A stretch of DNA of 64,000 nt, taken from assembly GCA_003597935.1 (NCBI GenBank), contig QZJT01000124.1, positions 1 through 64,000 of the forward strand. Reading direction: 5' to 3'. The stretch is from Phycisphaerales bacterium (GTDB lineage: Bacteria; Planctomycetota; Phycisphaerae; UBA1845). Below, one piece after another: positions 1 through 8,655 of the stretch (the first letter of the stretch is position 1; each line of letters starts with the position of its first letter). The notes beneath the pieces are model-generated. The model worked only from the letters and a program-made list of their open reading frames with translations. It did not search any database and was not told the DNA's origin. Made by a program: the position numbers and the translations under genes.

Positions 1-282
1 CCGCGGCTTTTCAGCGGCGGAAAGATGGCCCGTCGCTGACGCTCGGGGTTCGGATGCGGAAAGATGGCCCGTCGCTGACGCTCGGGGTTCGGACAGGGTG
101 GGCTTCAATGGGGCCGCGGCTTTTCTACGAGGGGGAGCCCTTCCGAACCCCAAGCGTCAGCGCGGGGCCGAACGCGCTCCAATGGGGCCGCGGCTCGCGA
201 GCCGCGGAAGCACGTGCTCACGGTGCATCATCTGGACGGCGACAAGGCGCTTCAATGGGGCCGCGGCTCGCGAGCCGCGGAA
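1..282 (+). CRISPR. Degenerate CRISPR repeat cluster, left
   Basis: Repeats of about 34 nt built on CTTCAATGGGGCCGCGGC and ending in an inverted-repeat stem (CGGCT..AGCCG) and GCGGAA lie at about 102-127 (3' half diverged), 176-209 and 249-282; the window opens inside another (1-22). Starts are 74 and 73 nt apart, giving spacers near 38-40 nt. A palindromic GC-rich stem with a conserved 5' TTCAATG resembles repeats of type I-G (former I-U) systems, which agrees with the Cas3 remnant beside it. The repeats are imperfect and the first interval is too long because its spacer is duplicated, so the array looks decayed. More of it may lie left of the window. Confidence 0.72.
34..162. repeat. Dispersed repeat inside CRISPR spacers (three copies)
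   Basis: The 21-mer ending CTCGGGGTTCGGA (CGCTGACG upstream) occurs at 34-54 and again at 73-93, within a longer duplicated segment beginning GCGGAAAGATGGCC. An inverted copy with one mismatch sits at 141-162. The copies bracket the CRISPR repeat at 102. This explains the over-long first spacer interval. Confidence 0.7.
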
Positions 283-429
283 CCTGCCGCCCTCGCAAGT
301 GTCGTAATGATAGCCACTTGCGCGGCTGCCCGCGAGCGTGGCGGCCTACCACGGCTCCGGCTGACCTTGGACATGCAGTACTGGATTCGTAAGTCTCGCA
401 TTTTCAAGGGTCTACGTTCACGCGAGCGT

Positions 430-1593
430 ACCCGGCACCCGATACCGAGCAGGAAGGCCTGGAAGCGCGCGTCGAGCTTGCCGTGATCGTGCAGTTTCGC
501 GGCCTGAACGATGGCGTCCGCGACCGCGGCGACGTCGCACGTATCAGCAAACGAACGTGCCCGATTGGCGACGGCGAGGGCGTGGTCGGCAAGCGCGACT
601 GGACGCGACGTGGCGAAAGCCCGTTCGTCTTCGTCGTCGAAACCTGAATCGATGTCGCCTGGCAGCAGACCTGCCGCGCGCAGGGCGCGCTCGCTGATCC
701 GCCGCCGGCTTCGGATTACGATGCCGCCAGCGGGGTGCTCGACGACTTCGACCCGCAACGCGCGCGAGGTTGTCGCAGTCACGAGAACGCGCAGCGTCGC
801 CCAATCGCGGCCTGTCTGCCCCGCCTTCGTAGCGCTCCTGAGTTGGCGATGGAGGTTACGCAGCGCGGACTTGAGCCGATCGGCGGTGTCGGGCTCGCCC
901 AGCCGTGCGTTGGTTTCGGAATCGCGCAACAGCGACAGGAGTTCCTCCCGCGCCGGCAGCAGCGGTTCATTCGCTTCGTTGCGCGGGTCGGGCCACGATC
1001 CCACGAGCGACGGCGAGAGTCGCAACACCAGCCGCCGCCGGGCGATCAGGTTGGCCTGCTCGGCGCGGTCGGCAGCGCGGGCGGCCCGCAGGCTGTCGGG
1101 CTTGCTGGAGTCCGGTTCTTCGAGGTTGGGGACATGTCCCAAAAGGCTCCAGCCGCCGGCTTGGGCGGGGATGACAACGACGTCGCCGGGGCGGAGGTCC
1201 TTCGGGTTGTTTGTCGCGTGCGTTTCGTTTCGCCCGTCGCGGCGCGGCGCGCCGCGCCAGCGGAGGTCGTGTCGGGCATGAGCGTCGCTTCTCTCACGGC
1301 CGTCATCGTCGCCATCGGCGCCAACCGCGGCCTGTTCGACATCGCCGCAGTCTTCCTCGCGCACCGCTTCGAGCTTGCTCTGTATCCACATGCGGACCAG
1401 GTGCAGCGGCACGGGCATGCACTCGGGTGACGACGGCGGGATGAGCGAGACGATTTCATGCCAGCGGTCGCGTCGTTCGTCCGGCAGGTCCGCACGCCAG
1501 CAGACACTGACCGTGGGGACGCCGCCGCTGGGCCTTCGCCGGTTTCCTTCACGCGAAGTGCGTCGAGCGGGACAATAGTGGATTCGCTACGGA
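430..1593 (-). pseudogene. cas3: Remnant of Cas3 (type I-G/I-U), C-terminal part only
   Basis: The ORF-track entry (252-1418) starts at an internal Met; the frame is open upstream to a stop near 1594 and reads VCWRADLPDE, then VSLIPPSSPE and PVPLHLVRMW. It continues through RPGDVVVIPAQAGGW and ends in an HD motif, AKLHDHGKLDARFQAF, at about 435-500. These are landmarks of the post-helicase region and C-terminal HD nuclease of subtype I-G Cas3, where HD follows the helicase. The helicase motifs are missing, and past the HD motif the frame runs into unrelated codons and a CRISPR repeat. It is therefore a truncated gene at both ends, unlikely to interfere with DNA. No cas5/7/8, cas1, cas2 or cas4 is visible. 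The family assignment rests on motif memory. Confidence 0.72.
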
Positions 1594-1603
1594 TGGCGCC
1601 CGG

Positions 1604-1867
1604 CTATGCTCCCTGAAACTCGACCGGCACGGTGCGGTCGGCTGCGGGGCCGGGGCGGAGCACGACGCGCCAGCGGCGCTCGTGGCCGTCGATGTACCGG
1701 ACGACTTCTGCGTCGGCGCGCGGCAGTATGCGCGGTTCGTAGAGAATCAGGCGGCCACCGCCCGTCTGGGCGACGGGTAAGCACTGACGGTTCACGGGCA
1801 GTTCGATGCGGACCTCCGCCGAGTATCCGCGAGGTGCGGCTTCCGGAATGTCTGAACGGCTCGACAT
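1604..1867 (-). CDS. Small hypothetical protein
   Basis: An 87-residue ORF ending in RTVPVEFQGA. It has an alternating hydrophobic/polar pattern (GGGRLILYEPRILP, then EVVRYIDG, then RRWRVVL) that suggests a small beta-rich fold. It lies between the cas3 remnant and the kinase-like pseudogene and overlaps the start of the latter by about 20 nt on the opposite strand. No ribosome-binding site decides the start, so a shorter form is possible. I do not recognise the family; the locus around it is decaying, so it may be a relic too. Confidence 0.4.
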   Translation of the reverse strand: MSSRSDIPEAAPRGYSAEVRIELPVNRQCLPVAQTGGGRLILYEPRILPRADAEVVRYIDGHERRWRVVLRPGPAADRTVPVEFQGA

Positions 1868-2185
1868 GGATCAGCGTGCCTCCCTGTACGCCCAGCGGCG
1901 CGGCCTGCGGATCGATCGCCGGCTCGGTTACACCAAGGATGGTACCGTCTTTTCGACGATCGTTGCGAAGCCGTACCTCCTCGACTTCGCCGACGCGTAC
2001 CGTGATGAGTCTCCGGATTTCCCAGACGAGGTTATTGAGCACTGGCACGCGCAGAAGATCGAAGAACTCGGTGTCGAGCGCTGGGATCAGGCGCAATTGG
2101 TGTGGCGACGTTACGCGGTTCCTACGGCATCCACCTGCTCGACATGAACCCGGGAGACATCACGTTCGGTGAGGGCGACCCGTGA
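1848..2185 (+). pseudogene. Kinase-like fold protein, internally deleted and frameshifted
   Basis: Starting at MSERLDMDQRAS, the N-terminus reads RRLGYTKDGTVFST, like the glycine-loop start of small protein-kinase-like proteins. It jumps straight to PYLLDFADAYRDESPDF and EVIEHWHAQK, which in such proteins lie near the C-terminus. After WRR the track ORF leaves frame. A second frame restores YGIHLLDMNPGDITFGEGDP and a stop, resembling the catalytic-loop-like YGIYxxDxKPGNI ending. So an internal deletion (lobe centre lost) and a one-base frameshift are both visible. The intact family, as I recall it, is about 200 residues and common in Planctomycetota; function unknown. Confidence 0.6.
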
Positions 2186-2193
2186 AACCGCCC

Positions 2194-2297
2194 GTTTCCG
2201 CGGTGCTGGCCGCGGCCCCATTGAAGCGTGATCTGGGGCGGTGAATGACGCTCACCGGGAGCGATTTCCGCGGCTTTCGGGCCGCGGCCCCATTGAC
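2194..2297 (-). CRISPR. Two CRISPR repeats, opposite orientation
   Basis: Read on the minus strand, two copies of the same repeat (TCAATGGGGCCGCGGC plus stem and CGGAAA) lie at about 2264-2297 and 2194-2227, start to start 70 nt, so one spacer of about 36 nt. Stem arms differ between copies (GCCGCGGCCCGAAAGCCGCGG versus a version with a CAGCAC change). This cluster points the opposite way from the one at 1-282, so the cas3 remnant is bracketed by inverted CRISPR ends. Confidence 0.65.
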
Positions 2298-2634
2298 CAC
2301 CTCGCCCTCGCCGAACGGGGATTGACACTACCGCAGCAGCGCCTTCGGGTCCGCGCGACAAGTAAATACAAGTACGGCCGATCCGCGGTGCAAGACTTTC
2401 CGCCTTCGAGCGACCTATGATCTATGGACGACCCTCCGGGCCTGCGGCGTCGTCGGCAGTGCGTCGATTCTCGCTCGATCGCCCGTGGACTCGTCCGTTC
2501 TGGGGGGAACGCCCGGCCGAAGCCCGGCGAATCCGCCCCCCGGGAGGTAACGGTCCGCGTCGCCGTGGCATCATACTGAGTGAAGGTGCGCGGCGCGGAC
2601 GACAGACGCGCGGCGCGGACGACAGACGCGCGCG
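2298..2634. other. Intergenic region with a 20-bp tandem duplication
   Basis: No gene is supported here. A perfect 20-bp direct repeat (CGGCGCGGACGACAGACGCG) occupies 2591-2610 and 2611-2630, just before the kinase start. The rest is GC-rich sequence with nothing recognisable. Confidence 0.5.
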
Positions 2635-4131
2635 TTGGACGCGACTGGAGCGGATGCGATGGATGCCGGAAGCAGGCATCATGGCTGCGACTCAATCGAC
2701 GGCGGAATCGCCGCCGAGGCGGTTGTCGCAGCGGAGGCAGTTGTCGCACCCGAGGCGGTTGTCGCACCCGAGGCCGTTGTCGCCGCGGAGGCGGTCGTCG
2801 CCGCGGAGGCGGTCGTCGCAGCGGCCCGGACACGCCGCATCGACCTGGGCGGAACCGACGACGATCTCATCGGCGGGGCGGCCGCCCGCGCGGCAATCGA
2901 CGCCGCTTGTCCGACGGCCGTCCTGGCGGGGCAACAGCCCCGACCGCTGGCGGCTCCTCCCGCCCGACTGGGCCCCTTCGAGATTCGCCGCAGGATCGGT
3001 TGCGGGGGAATGGGCACCGTCTACGAAGCCCAGCAGGACCACCCGCGGCGCGTCGTAGCGCTGAAAGTCATCTATGGCGGCGACTGGTCCGACCAGCGCG
3101 ACGTGGAGCTGTTCCGCCGAGAAGCGCAGTCGCTGGCCCTTCTGAACCACCCGTGCGTCGGCGCCATCTACGAGTCCGGGTGCACAAACGACGGCTGGCA
3201 CTATATCGCGATGGAACTGGTCCGTGGCGTTGCGCTGACGGAGTACGTGGCCCGCTCGGCCGTCTGCCGCGACGACCGGCTGCGGTTGTTCCGCCGCATC
3301 TGCCTGGCCGTACACCACGCGCACCAGCGCGGCGTGATCCATCGCGACCTGAAACCCTCGAACATCCTCGTGGACCGCGCAGGCCGGCCGAAGATCCTCG
3401 ACTTCGGACTGGCGCGGCTGACCCATCGCGGCGCCGCTCCGGTGGCGGACCTCACGCAAGTGGGGCAGATCCGCGGGACGTTCGCCTACATGAGTCCCGA
3501 GCAGGCGGGCGGCGACCCGGCCGACGTGGACGAACGGACCGACGTCTATGCCCTCGGCGTGATCCTCTATGAACTGCTGACCGGGCGACGTCCGTATGAG
3601 CTGACCGGCCGGTCGGTGGCCCACGCGATCCGGACGATCTGCGACGGCGAGCCGGCGCGGCCGGGCGACGTCGACGAGGCACTGCGCGGCGATCTCGAGA
3701 CGATCATCCTGACCGCCATGCACAAGTCACGGAACCAGCGCTATCCCTCCGCCCAGGCTCTGGCGGAGGACGTGCACCGCTTCCTGCTGCGCCGCCCGAT
3801 CCTGGCCCGTCGGGTGTCGCCCCCCCCCGACCCGGGCGCGATCCGCCGCCGGCGCCGCGTCGGCGTGCTGGCGGGCGCGGTGCCGCTTCTGGCGCTGTGT
3901 GCGCTGGCCGTGTACCAGCAGCGGGTCGAGTCTGACACGCTCCGCGCGGAACGAGACGCGGCCGTGGCCGCCAGGATCGCCGCGGAGGTGCGGGCCGACG
4001 CAGCGTGGGTGCAGCTTCAACTCGACCGGGCGACGACGGGACGTTCCGCGGACGGCTCCTCGGTGAGCGCCGACAGCAGCGCGGGTCAGAGCGCGGGGGC
4101 TGCGAATCAACCGGTCGTACCCGCCTACTGA
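2635..4131 (+). CDS. Membrane-anchored Ser/Thr protein kinase
   Basis: A 498-residue protein with a Hanks-type kinase domain at about residues 112-390: glycine loop IGCGGMGTVYEA, ALKVI lysine, catalytic loop HRDLKPSNIL, DFGLAR, activation-segment GTFAYMSPEQA and DVYALGVILYELLTGRRPYE. All catalytic residues are present. A single membrane segment follows (about 411-430, GAVPLLALCALAVY), then a short Ala/Arg-rich tail with no sensor domain. The N-terminus before the kinase holds six 6-residue AAEAVV/APEAVV repeats. The start is uncertain: ATG at 2635 is the longest, and 2659 or a later codon is possible. The cytosolic kinase would phosphorylate unknown targets; the FHA protein at 54.4 kb could be a reader, which is speculation. 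Confidence 0.9.
   Translation: MDATGADAMDAGSRHHGCDSIDGGIAAEAVVAAEAVVAPEAVVAPEAVVAAEAVVAAEAVVAAARTRRIDLGGTDDDLIGGAAARAAIDAACPTAVLAGQQPRPLAAPPARLGPFEIRRRIGCGGMGTVYEAQQDHPRRVVALKVIYGGDWSDQRDVELFRREAQSLALLNHPCVGAIYESGCTNDGWHYIAMELVRGVALTEYVARSAVCRDDRLRLFRRICLAVHHAHQRGVIHRDLKPSNILVDRAGRPKILDFGLARLTHRGAAPVADLTQVGQIRGTFAYMSPEQAGGDPADVDERTDVYALGVILYELLTGRRPYELTGRSVAHAIRTICDGEPARPGDVDEALRGDLETIILTAMHKSRNQRYPSAQALAEDVHRFLLRRPILARRVSPPPDPGAIRRRRRVGVLAGAVPLLALCALAVYQQRVESDTLRAERDAAVAARIAAEVRADAAWVQLQLDRATTGRSADGSSVSADSSAGQSAGAANQPVVPAY
2710..2817 (+). repeat. Six 18-bp in-frame repeats in kinase N-terminus
   Basis: Six consecutive 18-bp units of the type GCCGCGGAGGCGGTCGTC encode AAEAVV or APEAVV. The last two units are identical and third positions vary in the others, so the array is recent and probably polymorphic in length. 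Confidence 0.85.
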
Positions 4132-4674
4132 CCGGGGTGTACGCGCGCCGCGTGCCCACAACGCTCGGCGTCGATTGGCTGTGTCGAGTCGCCACGTCGG
4201 CTGAAGCGTCGAATCGGGCCAACGCACGGTCCGGGTGAAGCTGCTTCGACACCCGGCCGTGCCGTATGCGCCGATCGCGCGTTTCGCGAGGCGCACCCGC
4301 CGCGCCCCGCTCGACGGAACCCATCGCTCTGACATCCTCTCCGCGGCCCGGCCGCCGTACCCGGCCGAGCGGCGGCCTGTCCGCAGCGTAACAGATTATA
4401 AAATAATAGGTTACAGCGTCAGTAGGCAGCGTTGGCACCCATGTGGGCACCTGCGACGGGCGATCAGCCCGCTGCCGGCCTGGCCTCTTCGTGCGGCCGC
4501 GGCCGGCCCGCAGTAGCCGCGCGGGCGATTGTCGGCTATAGTAGTATCATGCAATAGGCGCTGCTTCGTGACGATGGAGTTGGGCAAGGGCGCGGTCGCC
4601 CTCGTTCGTGACGAAGTGTCTGCCTGACGATCCCATCCCAAGCAGCGGGCCTGTATTTGCAAAGGAGTTAGCCT
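4132..4674. other. Intergenic region, one AT-rich block
   Basis: No convincing gene is seen. A short AT-rich block (CAGATTATAAAATAATAGG) near 4390-4412 stands out in otherwise GC-rich sequence. Near 4530 CTATAGTAGTATCATG offers -10-like hexamers for the gene at 4675. The ribosome-binding site AAAGGAG sits 8 nt before that gene's ATG. Confidence 0.4.
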
Positions 4675-5319
<645 letters not shown>

Positions 5320-5378
5320 GCGGACGGCGAGTCAGGCTGGCGCGGGTCGCCAGGAGACCCTTTGCGGCGGCCGGTCCC

Positions 5379-6857
5379 TCAGGGGCCGGTCGCCGCGTCT
5401 TTTGTTCGAGGCTCGGCTTCCCCGTTCGCGCCGTCCATCGGCAGATCGAGACGGATTTCGAACCAGCCGGGCGCCGGCACCGCCGCCTCGATATCCCCCC
5501 TCAATCGTTGAACCAACGTCCTGCACAGCGACAGCCCCAGGCCGCAGTGTCCGCCTTCCGCCCCGCGGGCCTCGTCGCCGCGCCAGAACCGGTCGAACAC
5601 GCGCGGCAGATCGTCCGGCACCAGCCGGCAGCCGGTGTTGGCGATCGATACGCGCACTCGGCCGTCGTGCCCTGCGCCGCTGACGCGGATGTGACGTGGC
5701 GCCTCATCCGTCGCGCAGGTTTCGCCGCCGCCGTGGACGACCGCATTGTCGAACAGGTTGCCGAACACGACCCGCAGACTTTCCCGATCGGTCACGCACG
5801 GCAGCGGCGACTCGACGTCCCAGGCGACGTCGAAGCGCTTCTGTGCCGCCAGCGGTTCGGACGGGCGCCAGGCGTCGTGGAGCAGTTCGCCGACGTCGAT
5901 CCGCTCGCAATGCTGCGTATCCAGGGCGGCGTCGGCCCGAGCCAGAGCCAACAGCCGGTCGATCATGCCTGCGGTCCGCCGGCAGACCGCAAGGGCATCG
6001 AGAAGCGCCTCGCGATAGGCCGAGGCCTCGCGCTGCCGCGACAGAGCGACCTCCAGCGTTGTGCGCAGCCCGGCCAGTGGGGTGCGCAGCTCGTGAGCGA
6101 CGTTGGCCGTCATGGCACGCTCGCGGGCAAACGCCTCCGCCAGCCGGGCGAACAGCTCATTGAGGCGATCGACGACGACGATCATCTCGCCCGGAGTGTC
6201 CGCGCGGGACAGCCGCGTCGAAAGCCGCCCCGCGTCGACCGCGCCGATCTGCCCGGCCAGCCGGTTCAACGGACGCAGACCGACCGTCACCAGCCAGGCC
6301 AGCAGCCCCGTCGCCGCGATCACGGCCGCGCTGCCGACCGCCACAAGCAACAGCCTCAGTTCCGCCAGCGCTCTCTCGACGTCCAGCGTGTCCCGCCCGA
6401 GCGCCACGGTGAGCCGCACGTCCCGATCGCCGGCGCCCGCGGCGTCTTCGCGCCGCGGCGCAAACGTCATCACCGCCACGCGGCCGGGCCGGCCGTCGGG
6501 AAGCGTCCCGGCTTGCACCACCGCCCCCCCCGCCGAGCGCCCATCCGGCAGCAGGTCGGACCCGTCCAGCGACGGCGAGCGGTACAGCGCCTCGCCGCCC
6601 GATGACCAGACCTGGTAGTACTGGCAGCGCGCGCCGGGCAGGAACTCTCTCATCCCTGCCTCTTCGACCTCTGTATCGATCTCGTCGTCTTCGAGTTCGA
6701 CGATGCGCGCCAGCGTTTCCAGCTTGTGCCGCAGACCGGTGTCGAACTCGCTGACCAGCGAGGAGCGCACGGCGTAGTAAAGCGTTCCCCCGGCCGCGCA
6801 GAGGATGACCGCAGACCCCGCCGCTGTGCCGACGATCAGCCTGCCGCGCAGCGTCAT
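5379..6857 (-). CDS. Two-component sensor histidine kinase
   Basis: 492 residues. TM1 at about 8-30, a periplasmic loop of about 130 residues carrying EVEEAGMREFLPGARCQYYQVW, TM2 around 160-185 (LLLVAVGSAAVIAATGLLAWLV), a HAMP linker, then HisKA with phospho-acceptor box ANVAHELRTPLAGLR and a HATPase with N-box VVFGNLFDNAVVHGGG and G-box GHCGLGLSLCRTLV. The architecture matches CusS/QseC-like OmpR-partner kinases, which often sense metals or envelope stress; the ligand cannot be read here. Its ATG overlaps the stop of the upstream regulator gene by 4 nt, so the two are translationally coupled and almost certainly cognate. Confidence 0.93.
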   Translation of the reverse strand: MTLRGRLIVGTAAGSAVILCAAGGTLYYAVRSSLVSEFDTGLRHKLETLARIVELEDDEIDTEVEEAGMREFLPGARCQYYQVWSSGGEALYRSPSLDGSDLLPDGRSAGGAVVQAGTLPDGRPGRVAVMTFAPRREDAAGAGDRDVRLTVALGRDTLDVERALAELRLLLVAVGSAAVIAATGLLAWLVTVGLRPLNRLAGQIGAVDAGRLSTRLSRADTPGEMIVVVDRLNELFARLAEAFARERAMTANVAHELRTPLAGLRTTLEVALSRQREASAYREALLDALAVCRRTAGMIDRLLALARADAALDTQHCERIDVGELLHDAWRPSEPLAAQKRFDVAWDVESPLPCVTDRESLRVVFGNLFDNAVVHGGGETCATDEAPRHIRVSGAGHDGRVRVSIANTGCRLVPDDLPRVFDRFWRGDEARGAEGGHCGLGLSLCRTLVQRLRGDIEAAVPAPGWFEIRLDLPMDGANGEAEPRTKDAATGP

Positions 6858-7531
6858 GCGTCACCTGCTTCCAGCACGTATCCCTGACCGCGGCGGGTGT
6901 GGATGAGCTTCGGCAGGCCCGGCCGCTCGATCTTCTTGCGAAGGTAACCCACGTAGACGTCGACCACGTTGCTCTCCGCGGGCGAGTCGAAGTCGTAGAG
7001 GTGTTCCCATATCTGGGTGCGGGTGACGACGTCGCCGGCCCGCAGGGCGAGGAACTCCAGCAGGGCGTACTCGCGGGCGGTCAGCTCGATGCGCTCGCGG
7101 CCGCGGCGGGCCGTCCGGGCGGCGGTGTCGAGTTCGAGGTCGCCGACGGTGATCCGCGGGTCACGGCGGTGGTAGCGGCGCCGGACCAGAGCCCTCACCC
7201 GGGCGAGCAACTCGGGGAAGGCGAAGGGTTTGACCAGGTAGTCGTCCGCGCCCAGGTTCAGCCCGTGAACGCGGTCCTGGATCGTATCGCGGGCGGTCAG
7301 CAGCAGGATCGGCGTCTGACGGCCCGTGCGCCGAAGTTGTGTTACGATTGACAGTCCGTCGCGGCCGGGCAGCATCACGTCGAGCACGACGCCGTCGTAA
7401 TCGTTCGTCTTCGCGAACCAGAGCCCCTCTTCGCCGTCGGCCGAAGCATCGACGGCGTAGCCGGCCTCCTGAAGGCCCTGGCACAGGGACTTCCGCAGCG
7501 GCGCGTAGTCTTCAACAACCAGCAGACGCAT
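6854..7531 (-). CDS. OmpR/PhoB-family response regulator
   Basis: Start set at MRLLVVEDYAPLRKSL (7531), not the longer track ORF whose first 40 residues are unlike a receiver. Receiver domain: acidic pocket VEDY, phospho-Asp in VVLDVMLPGRDG, switch Thr in LLLTARD, Lys in DDYLVKPFAFPELL. The winged-helix DNA-binding domain follows (ELTAREYALLEFLALRAGDVVTRTQIWEHLYDF and VDVYVGYLRKKIE). 225 residues, normal length. It is the first gene of the pair with the histidine kinase. Palindromic repeats occupy the DNA upstream of it. Confidence 0.94.
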   Translation of the reverse strand: MRLLVVEDYAPLRKSLCQGLQEAGYAVDASADGEEGLWFAKTNDYDGVVLDVMLPGRDGLSIVTQLRRTGRQTPILLLTARDTIQDRVHGLNLGADDYLVKPFAFPELLARVRALVRRRYHRRDPRITVGDLELDTAARTARRGRERIELTAREYALLEFLALRAGDVVTRTQIWEHLYDFDSPAESNVVDVYVGYLRKKIERPGLPKLIHTRRGQGYVLEAGDA

Positions 7532-7566
7532 CTCGACGGGACCCAGCGCTGAAAGGGCGGTACCAG

Positions 7567-7716
7567 ACCTCAGAGCCCCGGCATTCATGCCGGGAGTTGT
7601 CCGCGCGGCGGTCACGTACTGTGAATCGCACCGGCAAGATGCCGGTGCCACACTCCTGGATTACCGGTTGAAAACCGGTGCCACACTGTCCATCCACCGG
7701 TTGAGAACCAGTGTCA
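7567..7716. repeat. Cluster of short palindromic repeats
   Basis: Four palindromes in tandem: CCCCGGCATTCATGCCGGG (family with loop ATTCAT), then CACCGGCAAGATGCCGGTGCCACA, ACCGGTTGAAAACCGGTGCCACA and ACCGGTTGAGAACCAGTGTCACA. Each can form a stem of 6-8 bp. They lie between the convergent ends of a lipoprotein gene start side and the regulator promoter, and belong to families seen again at 9.6, 46.1, 59.1 and 61.4 kb. Confidence 0.85.
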
Positions 7717-7720
7717 CACC

Positions 7721-8485
7721 TTACTCGAACGACTCGAGTTCCACCCGCTCGCCGGTTTCCTCGACCTCCTCGAGCACGACGCCGATGCCGGGGGCGTAGT
7801 ACTTGAACTCGACGTGCCCCGGCTCCAGCGGGGTGTAATCGCGCGTCTTCAGGCAAGTATACTCGCTGCCGTCCGCCAGCGTCACGGAAACGCCCAACTC
7901 GACGACCAGGCCGATGTCTTCCGCCTCGCCCCTGTAGAATTCCTGATAGTACACGTCGCCTTCCTTCGGCGAGCTGAGCATGACGTACCCGGGGCTGGCG
8001 ACCTCGCCCAGCCCCGCCACGTCCTTACCCGCCTCCCACGCGCCCTCATGCGTGATGTCGATCAGGTTGCCGGCGTCGTCGTAGTTGTAGTTGTCGACCT
8101 CCTCGCCCATGTACCAGACGTTGCCGTCGTCGTCCTGAGCGTACCAGTCGTGGGTGTCTTCGATGAGCACGTCGTCCAGGAACACGCGGTCGCGCACGAC
8201 CACGCAGGTGACGCCCATCACCTCCCGCCGGTCTTCGAGCACTTCGACGATGATCGTCTCCACGCCGTCCTCGGTGTGGGCGCGATAGTTCCGCACCGCG
8301 CCGGGTACGAGCGGCAGATACGGGTTGTCGATCGCCGTCGGATCAGTGAAGTCGGCATCGGCGAACGCCGGCACGTCGTCGGGGACGATCTCGCCGTCCG
8401 GCGGAGGCGGCGTGACGGTACACCCGCCGGCCAGCATCAGCAACGTCGGGGCACTCAGCGTCCAGAGTACGGGTCGCTTCAACAA
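7721..8485 (-). CDS. Predicted lipoprotein, unknown function
   Basis: 254 residues with a lipoprotein signal: hydrophobic TLLMLAGG followed by C (lipobox LAGGC at about residues 18-22). The mature protein is acidic and mostly beta, with repeating aromatic/acidic motifs (NPYLPLVPGAVRNYR, WYAQDDDGNVWYMGEEVDNY, YYAPGIGVVLEE). The pattern resembles secreted proteins annotated only as hypothetical in environmental genomes. It follows the PepSY-like gene on the same strand by 170 bp, so they may be co-transcribed and together form an envelope pair beside the two-component system; the link to the regulator is inference. Confidence 0.75.
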   Translation of the reverse strand: MLKRPVLWTLSAPTLLMLAGGCTVTPPPPDGEIVPDDVPAFADADFTDPTAIDNPYLPLVPGAVRNYRAHTEDGVETIIVEVLEDRREVMGVTCVVVRDRVFLDDVLIEDTHDWYAQDDDGNVWYMGEEVDNYNYDDAGNLIDITHEGAWEAGKDVAGLGEVASPGYVMLSSPKEGDVYYQEFYRGEAEDIGLVVELGVSVTLADGSEYTCLKTRDYTPLEPGHVEFKYYAPGIGVVLEEVEETGERVELESFE

Positions 8486-8655
8486 GGGTCGTCGTCCTTT
8501 CAGAATCAGGCGCAGCGCCGATCCGCTCCGCGCGCAAGGTCACATTGAGGAAGGGGTGTGCGCGGAACGCCGATTCGCCCCGCGCACCAGGGATATCCAG
8601 AGGGAAGACTCGCGGCGAAGCCGCGCCACAGGCTGCCCTGCGACGCGCGGCCGCG

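Noticed and set aside
2590-2630. CRISPR-like direct repeats
   Set aside because: Two abutting 20-bp copies with no spacer; a simple tandem duplication.
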